From the NCBI GenBank assembly GCA_023269615.1, contig JAHFSY010000003.1:23665-87664 (forward strand): 64,000 bases of DNA, written 5' to 3'. Below, piece after piece: positions 8,362-19,104 of the stretch (position 1 is the stretch's first letter; each line of letters starts with the position of its first letter). The position numbers and the translations under genes are program-made. This DNA is from Verrucomicrobiota bacterium (GTDB lineage: Bacteria; Verrucomicrobiota; Verrucomicrobiia; JABWAM01). The notes below the pieces were generated by a model. That model was not told the origin of the DNA. It searched no databases and was given only the letters and a program-made list of their open reading frames with translations.

Positions 8362-10515
8362 ATGAAATCGAACGAACGCTTCATTGACCTCGAGGGGAAA
8401 ACCCGCGTCGGGCTTCTGGAGTCCGACTCCGGGGATTTCCTTGGCGTTGGCGAAGTGTCCGTGGGCGGCGTGCCACTTCGGGATGGCAGGCGCCCGATCG
8501 TCATCCGCTTCGACACGCCGTCGGGAATTCTTTATTCACGCCTCGTCATCCAGGACATCAAGGCGGGCGCATCCGGTGAAACGCGCGTGAGCATGAAGGC
8601 GCTGGGCCTTCCGTGGGGGCGGACGGAGTATTGCGATGAGCATGACCAAACCATGGTGGACCTGGGCCTGCCGTTGGAAGCGGTGGAAGACCGGTTTGTT
8701 TTGATTTTGTCTCCAGCACAGTTGAGCCTTGGTGGACGGGAATGGCGGGGGCTCTCGATGGCTTTTTCTTTCCAGAGTGACGGGCGCGTGATTCACCGGA
8801 TCTGGACGCACGCCACGTGGGAGATTGGCGGGAGCATCGCGGGGAACACGGTGCTGCACCAGGGGCAATGCAACGAGCCGGTTTATCACGGTGCCCGGGA
8901 CACCTTGTTCACCACGTCGTGCCTCAAATCACTGACGCAGCATGGAAATCCGCAGGGGATTTCCTATCAACTGGCGTCTCGTGGGGGATCGCTGCAGACA
9001 TTTGATTTTCAACACTCGCCACAGGGGGCGCTGATGGCGTACTGGCCGATGTTCGACAGCATCTCGAGCGTGATCGAGTCCCCGAGGGGGAGTGATCATC
9101 TGCATGTCGTGGACGAACATCGATTTCCACTGAAGGGCGAGGTGACGTCGTCGTCGAAGCACATCCTCTTCACCCCGGGGCCGCTGGAAGAGCACGAGGC
9201 GCGCGACCTTTGGTGGGAGGCTCACGAGCGCGTGAATGGCGGCATTCGCGCGATGTTCGGCATCAAGCCCACGATCCCCATGCCCGAGGCGGTGCTGTAC
9301 AAGGGGGCGCGCGGCCGCCTGAAAAACCGCCGCTTCCGCATTCGCATCCTGGACGACGACGTGGACAGCGCGGAAATATTCCAGTTGATTGCCGACAAGG
9401 TGCTTCCCAAATTCTCGCGCCAGGGCATCCGCCGGTTCTGGATCAACCTGCAGGTGACCCAGACCGACGCCACGGAACTGGGAATGCGCAAGAAGCTCGA
9501 TCTCGGGCTGCACGGCGACCTCACGTGCTCGGGTCCGTGCGCGACGCATCGTTTTTACCCGTCGGATTTCTGGGGCGGAATGAAGGCGTGGAAATATTTC
9601 GTCGACAAGGCGCATGGGCTCGACATGAAGGTGGGGCATTGGTTCGCGCCGCATCTTTCGCCCCGCGCCCCGATCCTCACGCAGCATCCCGAGTATCGCA
9701 TGACGAACGTCAACACCCTGCATCGTGGCGGTGGATACGGAGACTCCGTCTGTGCCTTGGATTGGAACACCGGCGTGTACGATTGGATGCTGCAGGACCT
9801 CAAGTGCTGGAAGGAGGAGGGCGGGCTGGATTATCTCTTCGTGGATTCATGGTCCAACACGGGCTTGTTGCCGATGAATTACAGCGAGGGGATGCGCACC
9901 AACACGCTTGCGCTGGGAAGATTTTACGCCGACCTGCAAAAAATCGGCATCGAGTCGCTCGCATTCGAGGGGGTTTCACCCTACGGGCTCCCATGGTTCG
10001 GCGTTTCAGATTTGCATGGCGACCAGAATCCAGGCTCCGAAAACCGCATCGTTGGGCAGAACGATTTTGGATGGTGGGTGAAGGAGGAGGACATGGCATA
10101 CGGCCTGCTCCTCGCGGTTTCCGAGCGCAAGCGCACCGGCGTGGAGCTGGAGCGGATCCAGTTTCGATTGATGGCCAGCCGATCCTATGCCGCCTTTTGT
10201 TCGGACGAGGTGTACGACTTGAAGATGGGACTTCCCGGCTGGTGGGAGCGTCTGAACCACACCTACCTGCAAGTCGTGCCGCACATGAAAACGCGCCGCC
10301 TGCTGCCGCAGCGCAAGGGCGTCTGTTGGGAGGATGGCGACGTACGAATCGTGTGGGCGTTCGAGCAAAACGCGCTGCGGCCCGGCTCCGAGGCGCGCGT
10401 CGAGATGTTCGAAGGAGAAAAAATCATTTCAATCGAGCACCAGGGCTGGCTCCACCTCAAGCCATGGAGCGTGTACCGCATTCGCAATGTGCCTGCGGGA
10501 ACAAAATTATTTTGA
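8362..10515 (+). CDS. Putative glycoside hydrolase, clan GH-D-like (GH36 alpha-galactosidase-like)
   Basis: 717 residues without a signal peptide. The first 310 or so look beta-rich; residues about 330-640 resemble a (beta/alpha)8 barrel. Three segments recall alpha-galactosidases: GHWFAPHLSPRAPIL plus HPEY (compare the GLWIAPE...HPDW segment), ALDWNTGVYDWMLQDLKCW, and DYLFVDSW near 492-499, where the Asp would be the nucleophile. LAFEGVSPYGLPW further on could carry the acid/base. The substrate is not deducible. The start ATG follows the holin-like gene divergently. Family placement is by motif resemblance only. Confidence 0.6.
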   Translation: MKSNERFIDLEGKTRVGLLESDSGDFLGVGEVSVGGVPLRDGRRPIVIRFDTPSGILYSRLVIQDIKAGASGETRVSMKALGLPWGRTEYCDEHDQTMVDLGLPLEAVEDRFVLILSPAQLSLGGREWRGLSMAFSFQSDGRVIHRIWTHATWEIGGSIAGNTVLHQGQCNEPVYHGARDTLFTTSCLKSLTQHGNPQGISYQLASRGGSLQTFDFQHSPQGALMAYWPMFDSISSVIESPRGSDHLHVVDEHRFPLKGEVTSSSKHILFTPGPLEEHEARDLWWEAHERVNGGIRAMFGIKPTIPMPEAVLYKGARGRLKNRRFRIRILDDDVDSAEIFQLIADKVLPKFSRQGIRRFWINLQVTQTDATELGMRKKLDLGLHGDLTCSGPCATHRFYPSDFWGGMKAWKYFVDKAHGLDMKVGHWFAPHLSPRAPILTQHPEYRMTNVNTLHRGGGYGDSVCALDWNTGVYDWMLQDLKCWKEEGGLDYLFVDSWSNTGLLPMNYSEGMRTNTLALGRFYADLQKIGIESLAFEGVSPYGLPWFGVSDLHGDQNPGSENRIVGQNDFGWWVKEEDMAYGLLLAVSERKRTGVELERIQFRLMASRSYAAFCSDEVYDLKMGLPGWWERLNHTYLQVVPHMKTRRLLPQRKGVCWEDGDVRIVWAFEQNALRPGSEARVEMFEGEKIISIEHQGWLHLKPWSVYRIRNVPAGTKLF

Positions 10516-10519
10516 CCGC

Positions 10520-10747
10520 CTAGTCGTCGCGCTTTTGGGTCCCCGGCAAGGCGCCCATGATGCCGAGTGACAACATCACGATGCTCGCCCAGACGAGGAT
10601 CTTCCCGGCGTACTCGCCGATGGCCTCCGCCTGCTCCTGGGTGATGGTCCCGGCCTGGTCGCGGGCGAAAATGTAAATGAAGGCGGTGCCGATGACGACA
10701 GCCCACAGCGCCACGATCCAAAGTCCACCGGCTAGCACGCGTTTCAT
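10520..10747 (-). CDS. Small two-helix membrane protein, unknown function
   Basis: 75 residues with two hydrophobic segments (VLAGGLWIVALWAVVIGTAF and ILVWASIVMLSLGIMG) joined by a polar linker with QAGTITQEQAEAIGEYAGK, and a charged C-terminus (QKRDD). It sits between the convergent glycosidase gene and enolase. I do not recognise the family. The length and the clean signal for two helices make it a plausible real gene. Confidence 0.65.
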   Translation of the reverse strand: MKRVLAGGLWIVALWAVVIGTAFIYIFARDQAGTITQEQAEAIGEYAGKILVWASIVMLSLGIMGALPGTQKRDD

Positions 10748-10781
10748 GATGGGGATGATTTAAAGTGAAAACTGAGTGCAG

Positions 10782-12122
10782 TCACGCATACCCGATTTGG
10801 AACGGTTGCGCCATTTTTGATTTTTTACCAAGGCGATTTTCAATGCGGAGAAGCTGGTTGTACTTGGCGAGGCGCTCGGAACGGGTGATGGAGCCGATCT
10901 TGATCTGGCCGCCGTTCCATCCCACCGCGAGATCGCTCATGGTTGAATCCTCACTTTCGCCTGAACGCGCGGAGATGATCGTGCGATAGCCGTGACTCTG
11001 CGCGGTGATCAGGGTCTCCCATGTCTCGCTGAGCGTCCCGATCTGGTTCACCTTGATGAGCACCGCGTTGGCGATTCCACGTTCGATTCCCTTCACGAGG
11101 CGCTGCGTGTTCGTGGCAAAAAGATCATCGCCGATCAATTGCACGTGCGAACGAAGTTTCTTCGTGATGATTTCCCAGCCCACCCAATCCTCCTCGCTCA
11201 TCGGGTCCTCGAGTGAAAGGATGGGGTGACGGTCGCACAGGCGCGCGAGAAAATCGGCAAAGCGCGCAGCGTTCATGCTGCGCTTTTCGCTGGCGAGACG
11301 GTATTGCCCCTTTGAGAAAAAATGCGTGGAGGCGACGTCCACGGCGATGCCGATGTCGCGGCGGGGGCGGAAGCCGGCGGCGCGGATGGCGTCGGCAACG
11401 TAACGCAATGCCTCCTCGTTGGAGCGAAGCGAGGGACCGTAACCGCCTTCGTCGGCGACGAGATGCGCGATGTGGCCATGACGTTTGAGCAGCGCGCCGA
11501 GCGTGCGATACACTTCGCTGGTCCATTCGAGGGACTGTTTGATGGAGCGCGCGCCGACAGGCATGATGAGGAAATCCTGAAAATCGAGGTTGCGTCCCGC
11601 ATGCAGACCACCCGAGATCATGTTGATCATCGGCAGTGGCAGCGTTGCTTTTTGGACATGGTATTGGCGGGCGATGGACTGGAAGAGAGGCAGTTTTTGT
11701 GAGGCAGCCGCGGCGTGCGCGGCTGCCATCGAGACGCCGAGGATGGCGTTCGCGCCGAGACGGCGCTTGTTGGGTGTGCCGTCGAGCGCGATGAGTTTGC
11801 GGTCGAGGTCCGCCTGGCGGGTCACGCTCATGCCACGGATGCGCGGGGCGATGAGGCGGTTTACATTGTGGACGGCGCGCTGCACTCCGAGGCCGCCGTA
11901 ACGTTTTGAGGATCCGTCGCGCAATTCCAGTGCCTCGGCAGCACCCGTGGATGCACCACTGGGCACGATGGCTCGTCCGGTGTGTCCGGACGAGGTGACG
12001 ATTTCGACTTCGACGGTGGGACGTCCGCGTGAGTCGAGAACTTCGAGGGCGCAGCAGGAGGCGATGAGCATCTGGGATTTATCATTTATCATTCTGGAGA
12101 TTTCCACCTCCAAATGATCCAT
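10782..12122 (-). CDS. eno: Enolase-family protein with altered catalytic positions
   Basis: Recognisable end to end as enolase (2-phosphoglycerate to phosphoenolpyruvate): LEVLDSRGRPTVEVEIV, GGLHAGRNLDFQDFLIMPVG, DEGGYGPSLRSNEEAL, AVDVAS, LSLEDPMSEEDW, GDDLFATNTQRL, LIKVNQIGTL, GQIKIGS and KYNQLLRIE. Metal ligands and the catalytic lysine are kept. Two usual active-site residues differ: the Glu of the IQEFM block is Asp (FQDFL), and the His of SHRSGET is Ala (SARSGESED). The start is uncertain: ATGs at 12161, 12122, 12092 and 12071 are all in frame. I chose 12122 because 12161 would overlap the upstream gene's end; 12071 would give a classical length. Confidence 0.88.
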   Translation of the reverse strand: MDHLEVEISRMINDKSQMLIASCCALEVLDSRGRPTVEVEIVTSSGHTGRAIVPSGASTGAAEALELRDGSSKRYGGLGVQRAVHNVNRLIAPRIRGMSVTRQADLDRKLIALDGTPNKRRLGANAILGVSMAAAHAAAASQKLPLFQSIARQYHVQKATLPLPMINMISGGLHAGRNLDFQDFLIMPVGARSIKQSLEWTSEVYRTLGALLKRHGHIAHLVADEGGYGPSLRSNEEALRYVADAIRAAGFRPRRDIGIAVDVASTHFFSKGQYRLASEKRSMNAARFADFLARLCDRHPILSLEDPMSEEDWVGWEIITKKLRSHVQLIGDDLFATNTQRLVKGIERGIANAVLIKVNQIGTLSETWETLITAQSHGYRTIISARSGESEDSTMSDLAVGWNGGQIKIGSITRSERLAKYNQLLRIENRLGKKSKMAQPFQIGYA

Positions 12123-12138
12123 GCGACCTGCCGCAGGC

Positions 12139-13161
12139 TCAATGAGGGCAAGGGCCGCCAAGATAGGCGCGGATTCCCTCGCAGAATTCGATTGGGTGAA
12201 GGTCGAAATCCTTCACGGCTTCTGCTGGATCGCCCGTGTTGTCTTCTTCCAGCATGAGGAGCTGGTCGCGGTTGAGGAGGGGCTTGGACAGGAATGTCTC
12301 ATTGATCAGCGCAACGATTTTTGCGGCTTCCATCGGGACGGGCATCATGATCACCCGCGGCTGGATCAGCAGGCCCTTGAACACGCAGAGCGGAAGGAAA
12401 AAGTTGGACCAGCCACCGATCCATTTCTTCAAGGGCGGCTCAACCATGAGCGTGTCGTGCCCCATCGCCCCTGCAATCGTCTGGAGAATATCCCTCAATC
12501 GCAAGGGCGTCGGGCCGCAGAGATCGTACACTTTTTTGGACGCATCGGGTTTCGTGACCGCGACGGCGAAACATTTTGCGACATCGTCCACGGAAACGGG
12601 TTGCAGATGCGACCAGCCGCCCTCGATTACGGGAAGAGTAAAGAGCTGCAGGACGTTGAGCGGCAGACGCATCATGCGCGCGAACAGATTTACAAATTCA
12701 TCATCCGGCCCATAAATGATGGAGGGGCGGAAGATCGTCCAGTCGAGCCCGCTTGCCCGCACGGCTTCCTCGGCCTCCCATTTGCTTTGGTGGTATTTGC
12801 TGCGGGCGTTGGCGCGCGTGCCGAGCGCGCTCATGTGGATGAAGCGCTTGACCTTCGCCTTCTTGGCCTCGGCGACGAGGCTCTGGGTGCCTTGGGCGTG
12901 AACACGTTCGAACGTGTTTTCTCCGACCTCGGCGATGACGCCAACGAGGTGGACGACGGCGTCCATTCCATCCGCACAACCCGCGAGCGATTTTGCGTTG
13001 AGGATGTTCCCGTGAAAAATTTCCGCGTTGTACTTCTTGCGAATATGACCCGCGCTCAACGGGTCGCGCGCGAGGATGCGCACGGTGTGTCCCGCGGTGA
13101 CAAGCTGGTCAAGAACGGCGGACCCAACGAAACCGGTTGCGCCTGACAACAGGATTTTCAT
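12139..13161 (-). CDS. NAD(P)-dependent epimerase/oxidoreductase, NDUFA9-like atypical SDR
   Basis: Rossmann-fold SDR: the dinucleotide loop GATGFVGSAV at 8-17, VVHLVGVIAE near 69-78, HMSALG with YHQSK further on (Tyr-x3-Lys), and FRPSIIYGPDDEFVNLF, the hallmark of the complex I NDUFA9-like group. The C-terminal third (PPLKKWIGGW, FLSKPLLNRDQLLMLEEDN) matches the same group. In bacteria these proteins are often near quinone or lipid functions, but the substrate is unknown. It is followed closely by enolase on the same strand and preceded by the membrane pyrophosphatase, so the three may be cotranscribed. Confidence 0.82.
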   Translation of the reverse strand: MKILLSGATGFVGSAVLDQLVTAGHTVRILARDPLSAGHIRKKYNAEIFHGNILNAKSLAGCADGMDAVVHLVGVIAEVGENTFERVHAQGTQSLVAEAKKAKVKRFIHMSALGTRANARSKYHQSKWEAEEAVRASGLDWTIFRPSIIYGPDDEFVNLFARMMRLPLNVLQLFTLPVIEGGWSHLQPVSVDDVAKCFAVAVTKPDASKKVYDLCGPTPLRLRDILQTIAGAMGHDTLMVEPPLKKWIGGWSNFFLPLCVFKGLLIQPRVIMMPVPMEAAKIVALINETFLSKPLLNRDQLLMLEEDNTGDPAEAVKDFDLHPIEFCEGIRAYLGGPCPH

Positions 13162-13179
13162 GGGGATCGGCGCCGTGCG

Positions 13180-15612
<2,433 letters not shown>

Positions 15613-15753
15613 ATAAGCAAGCGATTTAAGTTGTGATAAACGTTATTTCCATTCCATTCTCAAGATCCAGCGTTGGACCCGCCAAACGTGGCCCGAATTG
15701 GAGCCAACCGGGGATCCAACAAGGAGCGGTTTAAGTCGCCTAAAATCACGGGC

Positions 15754-16596
15754 ATGACAAGCCAAAAGATGAAAAAAGTAGAATTAGACGCACGACGGCA
15801 ACAGGCTGCGCCGACTCATGTCGCGCTCACGCTAGCCGGTTCCGATTGCAGCGGCGGCGCGGGACTTGAGGCCGATCTCAAAACCTTCCATGCGCACCAC
15901 GTGTACGGCATGGCCGCCGTCACCTGCGTCGTTGCCGAAAACCCGCGCCATGTCGTCTCGATCCATCCCGTTCCCGCACGCCGCGTACGCGAACAGATCG
16001 CCTGCTGCCTCCAGGGCATGAAGCGCGTCGCCGTCAAAACCGGAATGCTCTACTCCGAGCCCATCATTGGCGCGTGCAGTCTGGAAATCTCAAATCTCCA
16101 ATCTCAAATCTCCAATCTCATCATCGACCCGGTCATGGTCGCCACCAGCGGAAAGCGCCTGCTGCAGCCAAAAGCCATCCGCGCGCTGAAAAATCTGATC
16201 GAGGCACACGCCGACCTCGTGACACCCAACCTCGACGAGGCGGAAATCCTGGCCGAACGCACGATCCGCACGGAATCACACATGGTGGCGGGAGCAGCGA
16301 TCATTGCGGAGCGTTTCTGCTGCGCCGTGCTGTTGAAGGGCGGGCACTTGAAGAACCTTCGCGAAGCGGCGGATTTTTTCTGGAACGGTCGCGATGGCTT
16401 CTGGCTGAAATCGCCGCGCATCCGCGGTGTGAAAACACACGGCACCGGCTGCACGTATTCGGCAGCAATCACCGCCCATCTCGCGCGGGGCCTCCCTCTC
16501 GAAGAATCCGTGCGACGGGCCAAGCGCTTCATCACAAAGGCCATCCGCGACTCGCACCGCTTCACGTCCTGGATGGCGTTGAATCACAATGCGTGA
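15754..16596 (+). CDS. thiD: Hydroxymethylpyrimidine/phosphomethylpyrimidine kinase
   Basis: Thiamin synthesis kinase of the ribokinase fold. Motifs: LTLAGSDCSGGAGLEADLKTF near the N-terminus, VKTGMLYS, DPVMVATSGKRLL, TPNLDEAEIL, LLKGGHL and the C-terminal GTGCTYSAAITAHLARG anion-hole block. Length about 280 from the chosen ATG; the frame is open to 15673, but the extra residues are not family-like. A heptamer-repeat insert encodes LEISNLQSQISNL immediately before the IIDPVMV block. No other thi gene or TPP riboswitch is visible nearby. Confidence 0.92.
   Translation: MTSQKMKKVELDARRQQAAPTHVALTLAGSDCSGGAGLEADLKTFHAHHVYGMAAVTCVVAENPRHVVSIHPVPARRVREQIACCLQGMKRVAVKTGMLYSEPIIGACSLEISNLQSQISNLIIDPVMVATSGKRLLQPKAIRALKNLIEAHADLVTPNLDEAEILAERTIRTESHMVAGAAIIAERFCCAVLLKGGHLKNLREAADFFWNGRDGFWLKSPRIRGVKTHGTGCTYSAAITAHLARGLPLEESVRRAKRFITKAIRDSHRFTSWMALNHNA
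16083..16121. repeat. In-frame heptamer repeat (AATCTCM family) inside thiD
   Basis: Five tandem 7-nt units alternating AATCTCA and AATCTCC, translated as EISNLQSQISNL. This is the same motif and the same reading register as the insert in rsmA at 3494-3529, in an unrelated protein. Confidence 0.85.
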
Positions 16597-16695
16597 AACC
16601 TCATCCGGCCAATTTTCACAAGGGAGCCTGTTTCTTGGTGGCCAAATCGTTCGTACGGATTCAAACTGCATGCCAACGATCCCCATCGCCTTCCC

Positions 16696-17910
16696 ATGCG
16701 AACCATGTTCCGCGCTTTGCGCCATCGCAACTTCCAGCTCTTTTTCGCAGGGCAGGCGGTGTCGCTTATTGGCACATGGATGCAGAATATCGCGCAGGGG
16801 TGGCTTGTCTATGACCTCACGCATTCGGCGTTCTGGCTCGGATTCATCGGGTTCGTGGGATCGTTGCCGGCCCTTCTCTTCTCACTGATCGGAGGCGCCG
16901 TCGCGGACCGGGTTCCGAAACGCCCGCTGATCATTTTCCTCCAAGGTGTACTTCTCCTCCTGGCACTGGTCCTCGGGCTGCTCACCGCATACGGATGGGT
17001 CAAGCTCTGGCATGTGGCGGCGCTTGGATTTCTCTTTGGGCTCGCAAGCGCCTTTGAAATGCCGGCGCGACAGGCGTTCATCTATGACATGGTTGGACGT
17101 GAGGATCTCGGCAACGCCATCGCGCTCAATGCCGCCATGTTCCATGGCGCGCGCCTCATCGGACCCGCCATTGCGGGAATCCTCATGATTTCGGCATCCA
17201 GTGTTTTAAGGGGAATCGGCATCTGCTTTCTCGTAAACAGCGTTTCCTACCTGGCCGTCATTCTCTGCCTGTCCCTCATAAAAGTTGCTCCTCACAAAAA
17301 GGAGGAGGGAAGACCGGACGTCCTCCAGTCCACCCTGGATGGTTTGCGCTACATCCGCAAAACGCCATCCATCTTCGCGGTGCTGGCGCTGGTGGGGATC
17401 ATGACGATCTTCGGCTGGTCAAGCTCGGTGTTGATGCCCATTTTCGCCGACCAGGTCCTGCATTCCGGGCCGGGGGGGTTCGCACGTCTGGTGTCGTGCA
17501 ACGGTCTGGGCGCGGTGATTGCCGCGCTGACGCTGGCGATGGTCATCGACCGTGTTGGCCCGCGGAGCCTTTCCTTCGGAGGCATTGGAATTTTCTGCGT
17601 CTCCGTCGTGGCGATGGCTCTTTCAACCGACTTCTGGTTTTCAGCCGCTTGCATGGTGCTCACCGGTTTTGGCTTGGTGACCTTTTTTGCCACGAGCATC
17701 ACCACCCTCCAGAAACAGGTGCCCGACCACATGAGAGGGCGCATCATGGGCATCTATTCGTTTGTCTTCTTCGGTTTTTTTCCCATCGCAAGCCTGCAGG
17801 CCGGGACGATTGCCGATTGGGCAGGCGCGCCATTCGCGGTCATCCTTGGGGCTGTCATTTGCGCGCTGGCGGCCGTGATTGCGGCACGACTTGCGCCACG
17901 GTCCGGATGA
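16696..17910 (+). CDS. MFS transporter, EntS/DHA3-like exporter
   Basis: 404 residues with about 12 hydrophobic segments. The start MRTMFRALRHRNFQLFFAGQ followed by SLIGTWMQNIAQGWLVYDLT is characteristic of the MFS_3/EntS-like exporter group. The inter-helix 2-3 loop GGAVADRVPKRPLI is the usual MFS motif A variant, and its second-half counterpart GRIMGIYSFVFFGFFP is also present. It ends 81 bp before pqqA on the same strand. It might export a metabolite of the neighbouring PQQ system, but that is only positional. Confidence 0.85.
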   Translation: MRTMFRALRHRNFQLFFAGQAVSLIGTWMQNIAQGWLVYDLTHSAFWLGFIGFVGSLPALLFSLIGGAVADRVPKRPLIIFLQGVLLLLALVLGLLTAYGWVKLWHVAALGFLFGLASAFEMPARQAFIYDMVGREDLGNAIALNAAMFHGARLIGPAIAGILMISASSVLRGIGICFLVNSVSYLAVILCLSLIKVAPHKKEEGRPDVLQSTLDGLRYIRKTPSIFAVLALVGIMTIFGWSSSVLMPIFADQVLHSGPGGFARLVSCNGLGAVIAALTLAMVIDRVGPRSLSFGGIGIFCVSVVAMALSTDFWFSAACMVLTGFGLVTFFATSITTLQKQVPDHMRGRIMGIYSFVFFGFFPIASLQAGTIADWAGAPFAVILGAVICALAAVIAARLAPRSG

Positions 17911-17991
17911 CCGTGGTTCAAAAATCGTTCTTGTCAATCTGCCACCGCCACCGCTACTCTTTCCGCGCATCGAAACACGAAAGGATCTGCC

Positions 17992-18072
17992 ATGACATGG
18001 GAAAAACCTGACTTTGAAGAAATCAATCTGAGCATGGAAGTCACCGCTTACGCGAACACCGCGAAGCCGTAA
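17992..18072 (+). CDS. pqqA: PQQ precursor peptide PqqA
   Basis: A 26-residue peptide beginning MTWEKPDFEEINLSMEVTAY and ending ANTAKP. It has the conserved Glu16 and Tyr20 spaced Glu-x3-Tyr, the two residues that PqqE cross-links and that become PQQ. The typical MxWxKPxFxExxLxxExxxY pattern is obvious. Upstream, AAGGATCTGCC gives an AAGGA ribosome-binding site 6 nt from the ATG. It is followed by a terminator-like hairpin and then pqqB. Confidence 0.96.
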   Translation: MTWEKPDFEEINLSMEVTAYANTAKP

Positions 18073-18097
18073 CTGACCTGATATCAGTTCTCTGAAA

Positions 18098-18135
18098 GGC
18101 AGCCCGGATTTTTTTCGGGGCTGCCTTTCTTTTTT
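18098..18135 (+). terminator. Hairpin plus T-tract between pqqA and pqqB
   Basis: GGCAGCCC (18098-18105) pairs perfectly with GGGCTGCC (18118-18125) and is followed by TTTCTTTTTT. It looks like an intrinsic terminator or attenuator. Because pqqBCDE follow on the same strand, partial readthrough would give a large molar excess of pqqA over the processing enzymes. Confidence 0.85.
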
Positions 18136-18140
18136 CCACC

Positions 18141-19073
18141 ATGCGCATCCATGTCCTCGGCTCTGCGGCGGGTGGGGGAGTTCCCCAGTGGAATTGCGGA
18201 TGTCCAAACTGTCGAACTGCTCGACGGAGCATTCAGCGGTCAGCGGTCAGCGCTCGGCTTCATCCCTCATCCCTCATCCCTCATCCCTCTCTTCGTCGCA
18301 CCCAATCCTCGGTTGCCGTCAGTGCGGATGGAAAACGCTGGGTTCTGTTGAATGCCTCGCCCGACCTGTGCACCCAGTTTGCATCATTTCCGTCACTGGG
18401 CCCATCGGGTGGAAAATTGCGTGGTTCACCGCTGGAGGCTGTGGTGCTGACGGATGGCGAGATGGACCACGTGACCGGGTTGCTGTCGTTGCGCGAACAA
18501 AAAAACCTGCGGCTGGTTTGCACGAAGGGTGTTTTGAATTTGCTGAAGCACGATTTCCCGATCCTTCCGGCACTCGGCAGATATTTTGAGATTCAACACT
18601 CATCGTTTCCGTCACGGATCGCCGGCCTTCAGATCCTTGCCGAGGATGTTTCGGGCAAAGCACCTCCGTATGCGAAGAGGGCGTCGCGCAATGGAGATGT
18701 GACAGGTCTCCGGATTAAATCCGTCGAAACCGGAAAAACGCTCGTATACCTTCCCGGCGTGTCCGCGATCACCAACAGGGTTCGACGACTGGTTGATGGA
18801 TGCGATTGCCTGCTGCTGGATGGCACCTTCTGGTCGAATGATGAAATGACATCGCTGGGGCTGACGAAGCGGACGGCGCACGACATGGGCCATGTCCCGA
18901 TCAGTGGCGATGGCGGCAGCCTGGCATGGCTGTCGGGATTGAATGTGAAGCGCAGGATTTACATCCACATCAACAACACGAACCCGGTTTTGCGGAAAGG
19001 TTCACGCGAACGAAAAGCCGTTGAGCGGGCAGGTGTTGAGATTGCGCATGATGGAATGGATTTTCGATTGTAA
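18141..19073 (+). CDS. pqqB: PqqB, MBL-fold hydroxylase of PQQ synthesis, with in-frame repeat insert
   Basis: MRIHVLGSAAGGGVPQWNC and the Cys pattern CGCPNC at the N-terminus, SSVAVSADGKRW, DGEMDHVTGLLSLRE (iron-binding block), and TKRTAHDMGHVPISGDGGS are all PqqB signatures. The 310-residue protein carries about 20 residues more than usual between the CPNCRTARR block and RTQSSVAV. These residues are encoded by two adjacent heptamer arrays (18234-18288) that leave the frame intact. It acts in the cytosol on the diamino-acid intermediate. Confidence 0.94.
   Translation: MRIHVLGSAAGGGVPQWNCGCPNCRTARRSIQRSAVSARLHPSSLIPHPSLRRTQSSVAVSADGKRWVLLNASPDLCTQFASFPSLGPSGGKLRGSPLEAVVLTDGEMDHVTGLLSLREQKNLRLVCTKGVLNLLKHDFPILPALGRYFEIQHSSFPSRIAGLQILAEDVSGKAPPYAKRASRNGDVTGLRIKSVETGKTLVYLPGVSAITNRVRRLVDGCDCLLLDGTFWSNDEMTSLGLTKRTAHDMGHVPISGDGGSLAWLSGLNVKRRIYIHINNTNPVLRKGSRERKAVERAGVEIAHDGMDFRL
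18234..18288. repeat. Two adjacent heptamer arrays within pqqB
   Basis: Three units of CAGCGGT (the third is CAGCGCT) at 18234-18254, then after 6 nt four perfect units of CATCCCT at 18261-18288. They are read in frame as QRSAVSARLHPSSLIPHPSS. The second array is the same family as the repeats around the pqqD-pqqE junction. Confidence 0.93.
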
Positions 19074-19104
19074 ACCGTCCATTCTCCACACACAGGATCA
19101 ATCC

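Noticed and set aside
9210..10523. 437-codon open frame overlapping the glycosidase in another frame
   Set aside because: Its product is Arg/Gly/Ala-rich without any motif, while the chosen frame carries barrel motifs throughout.
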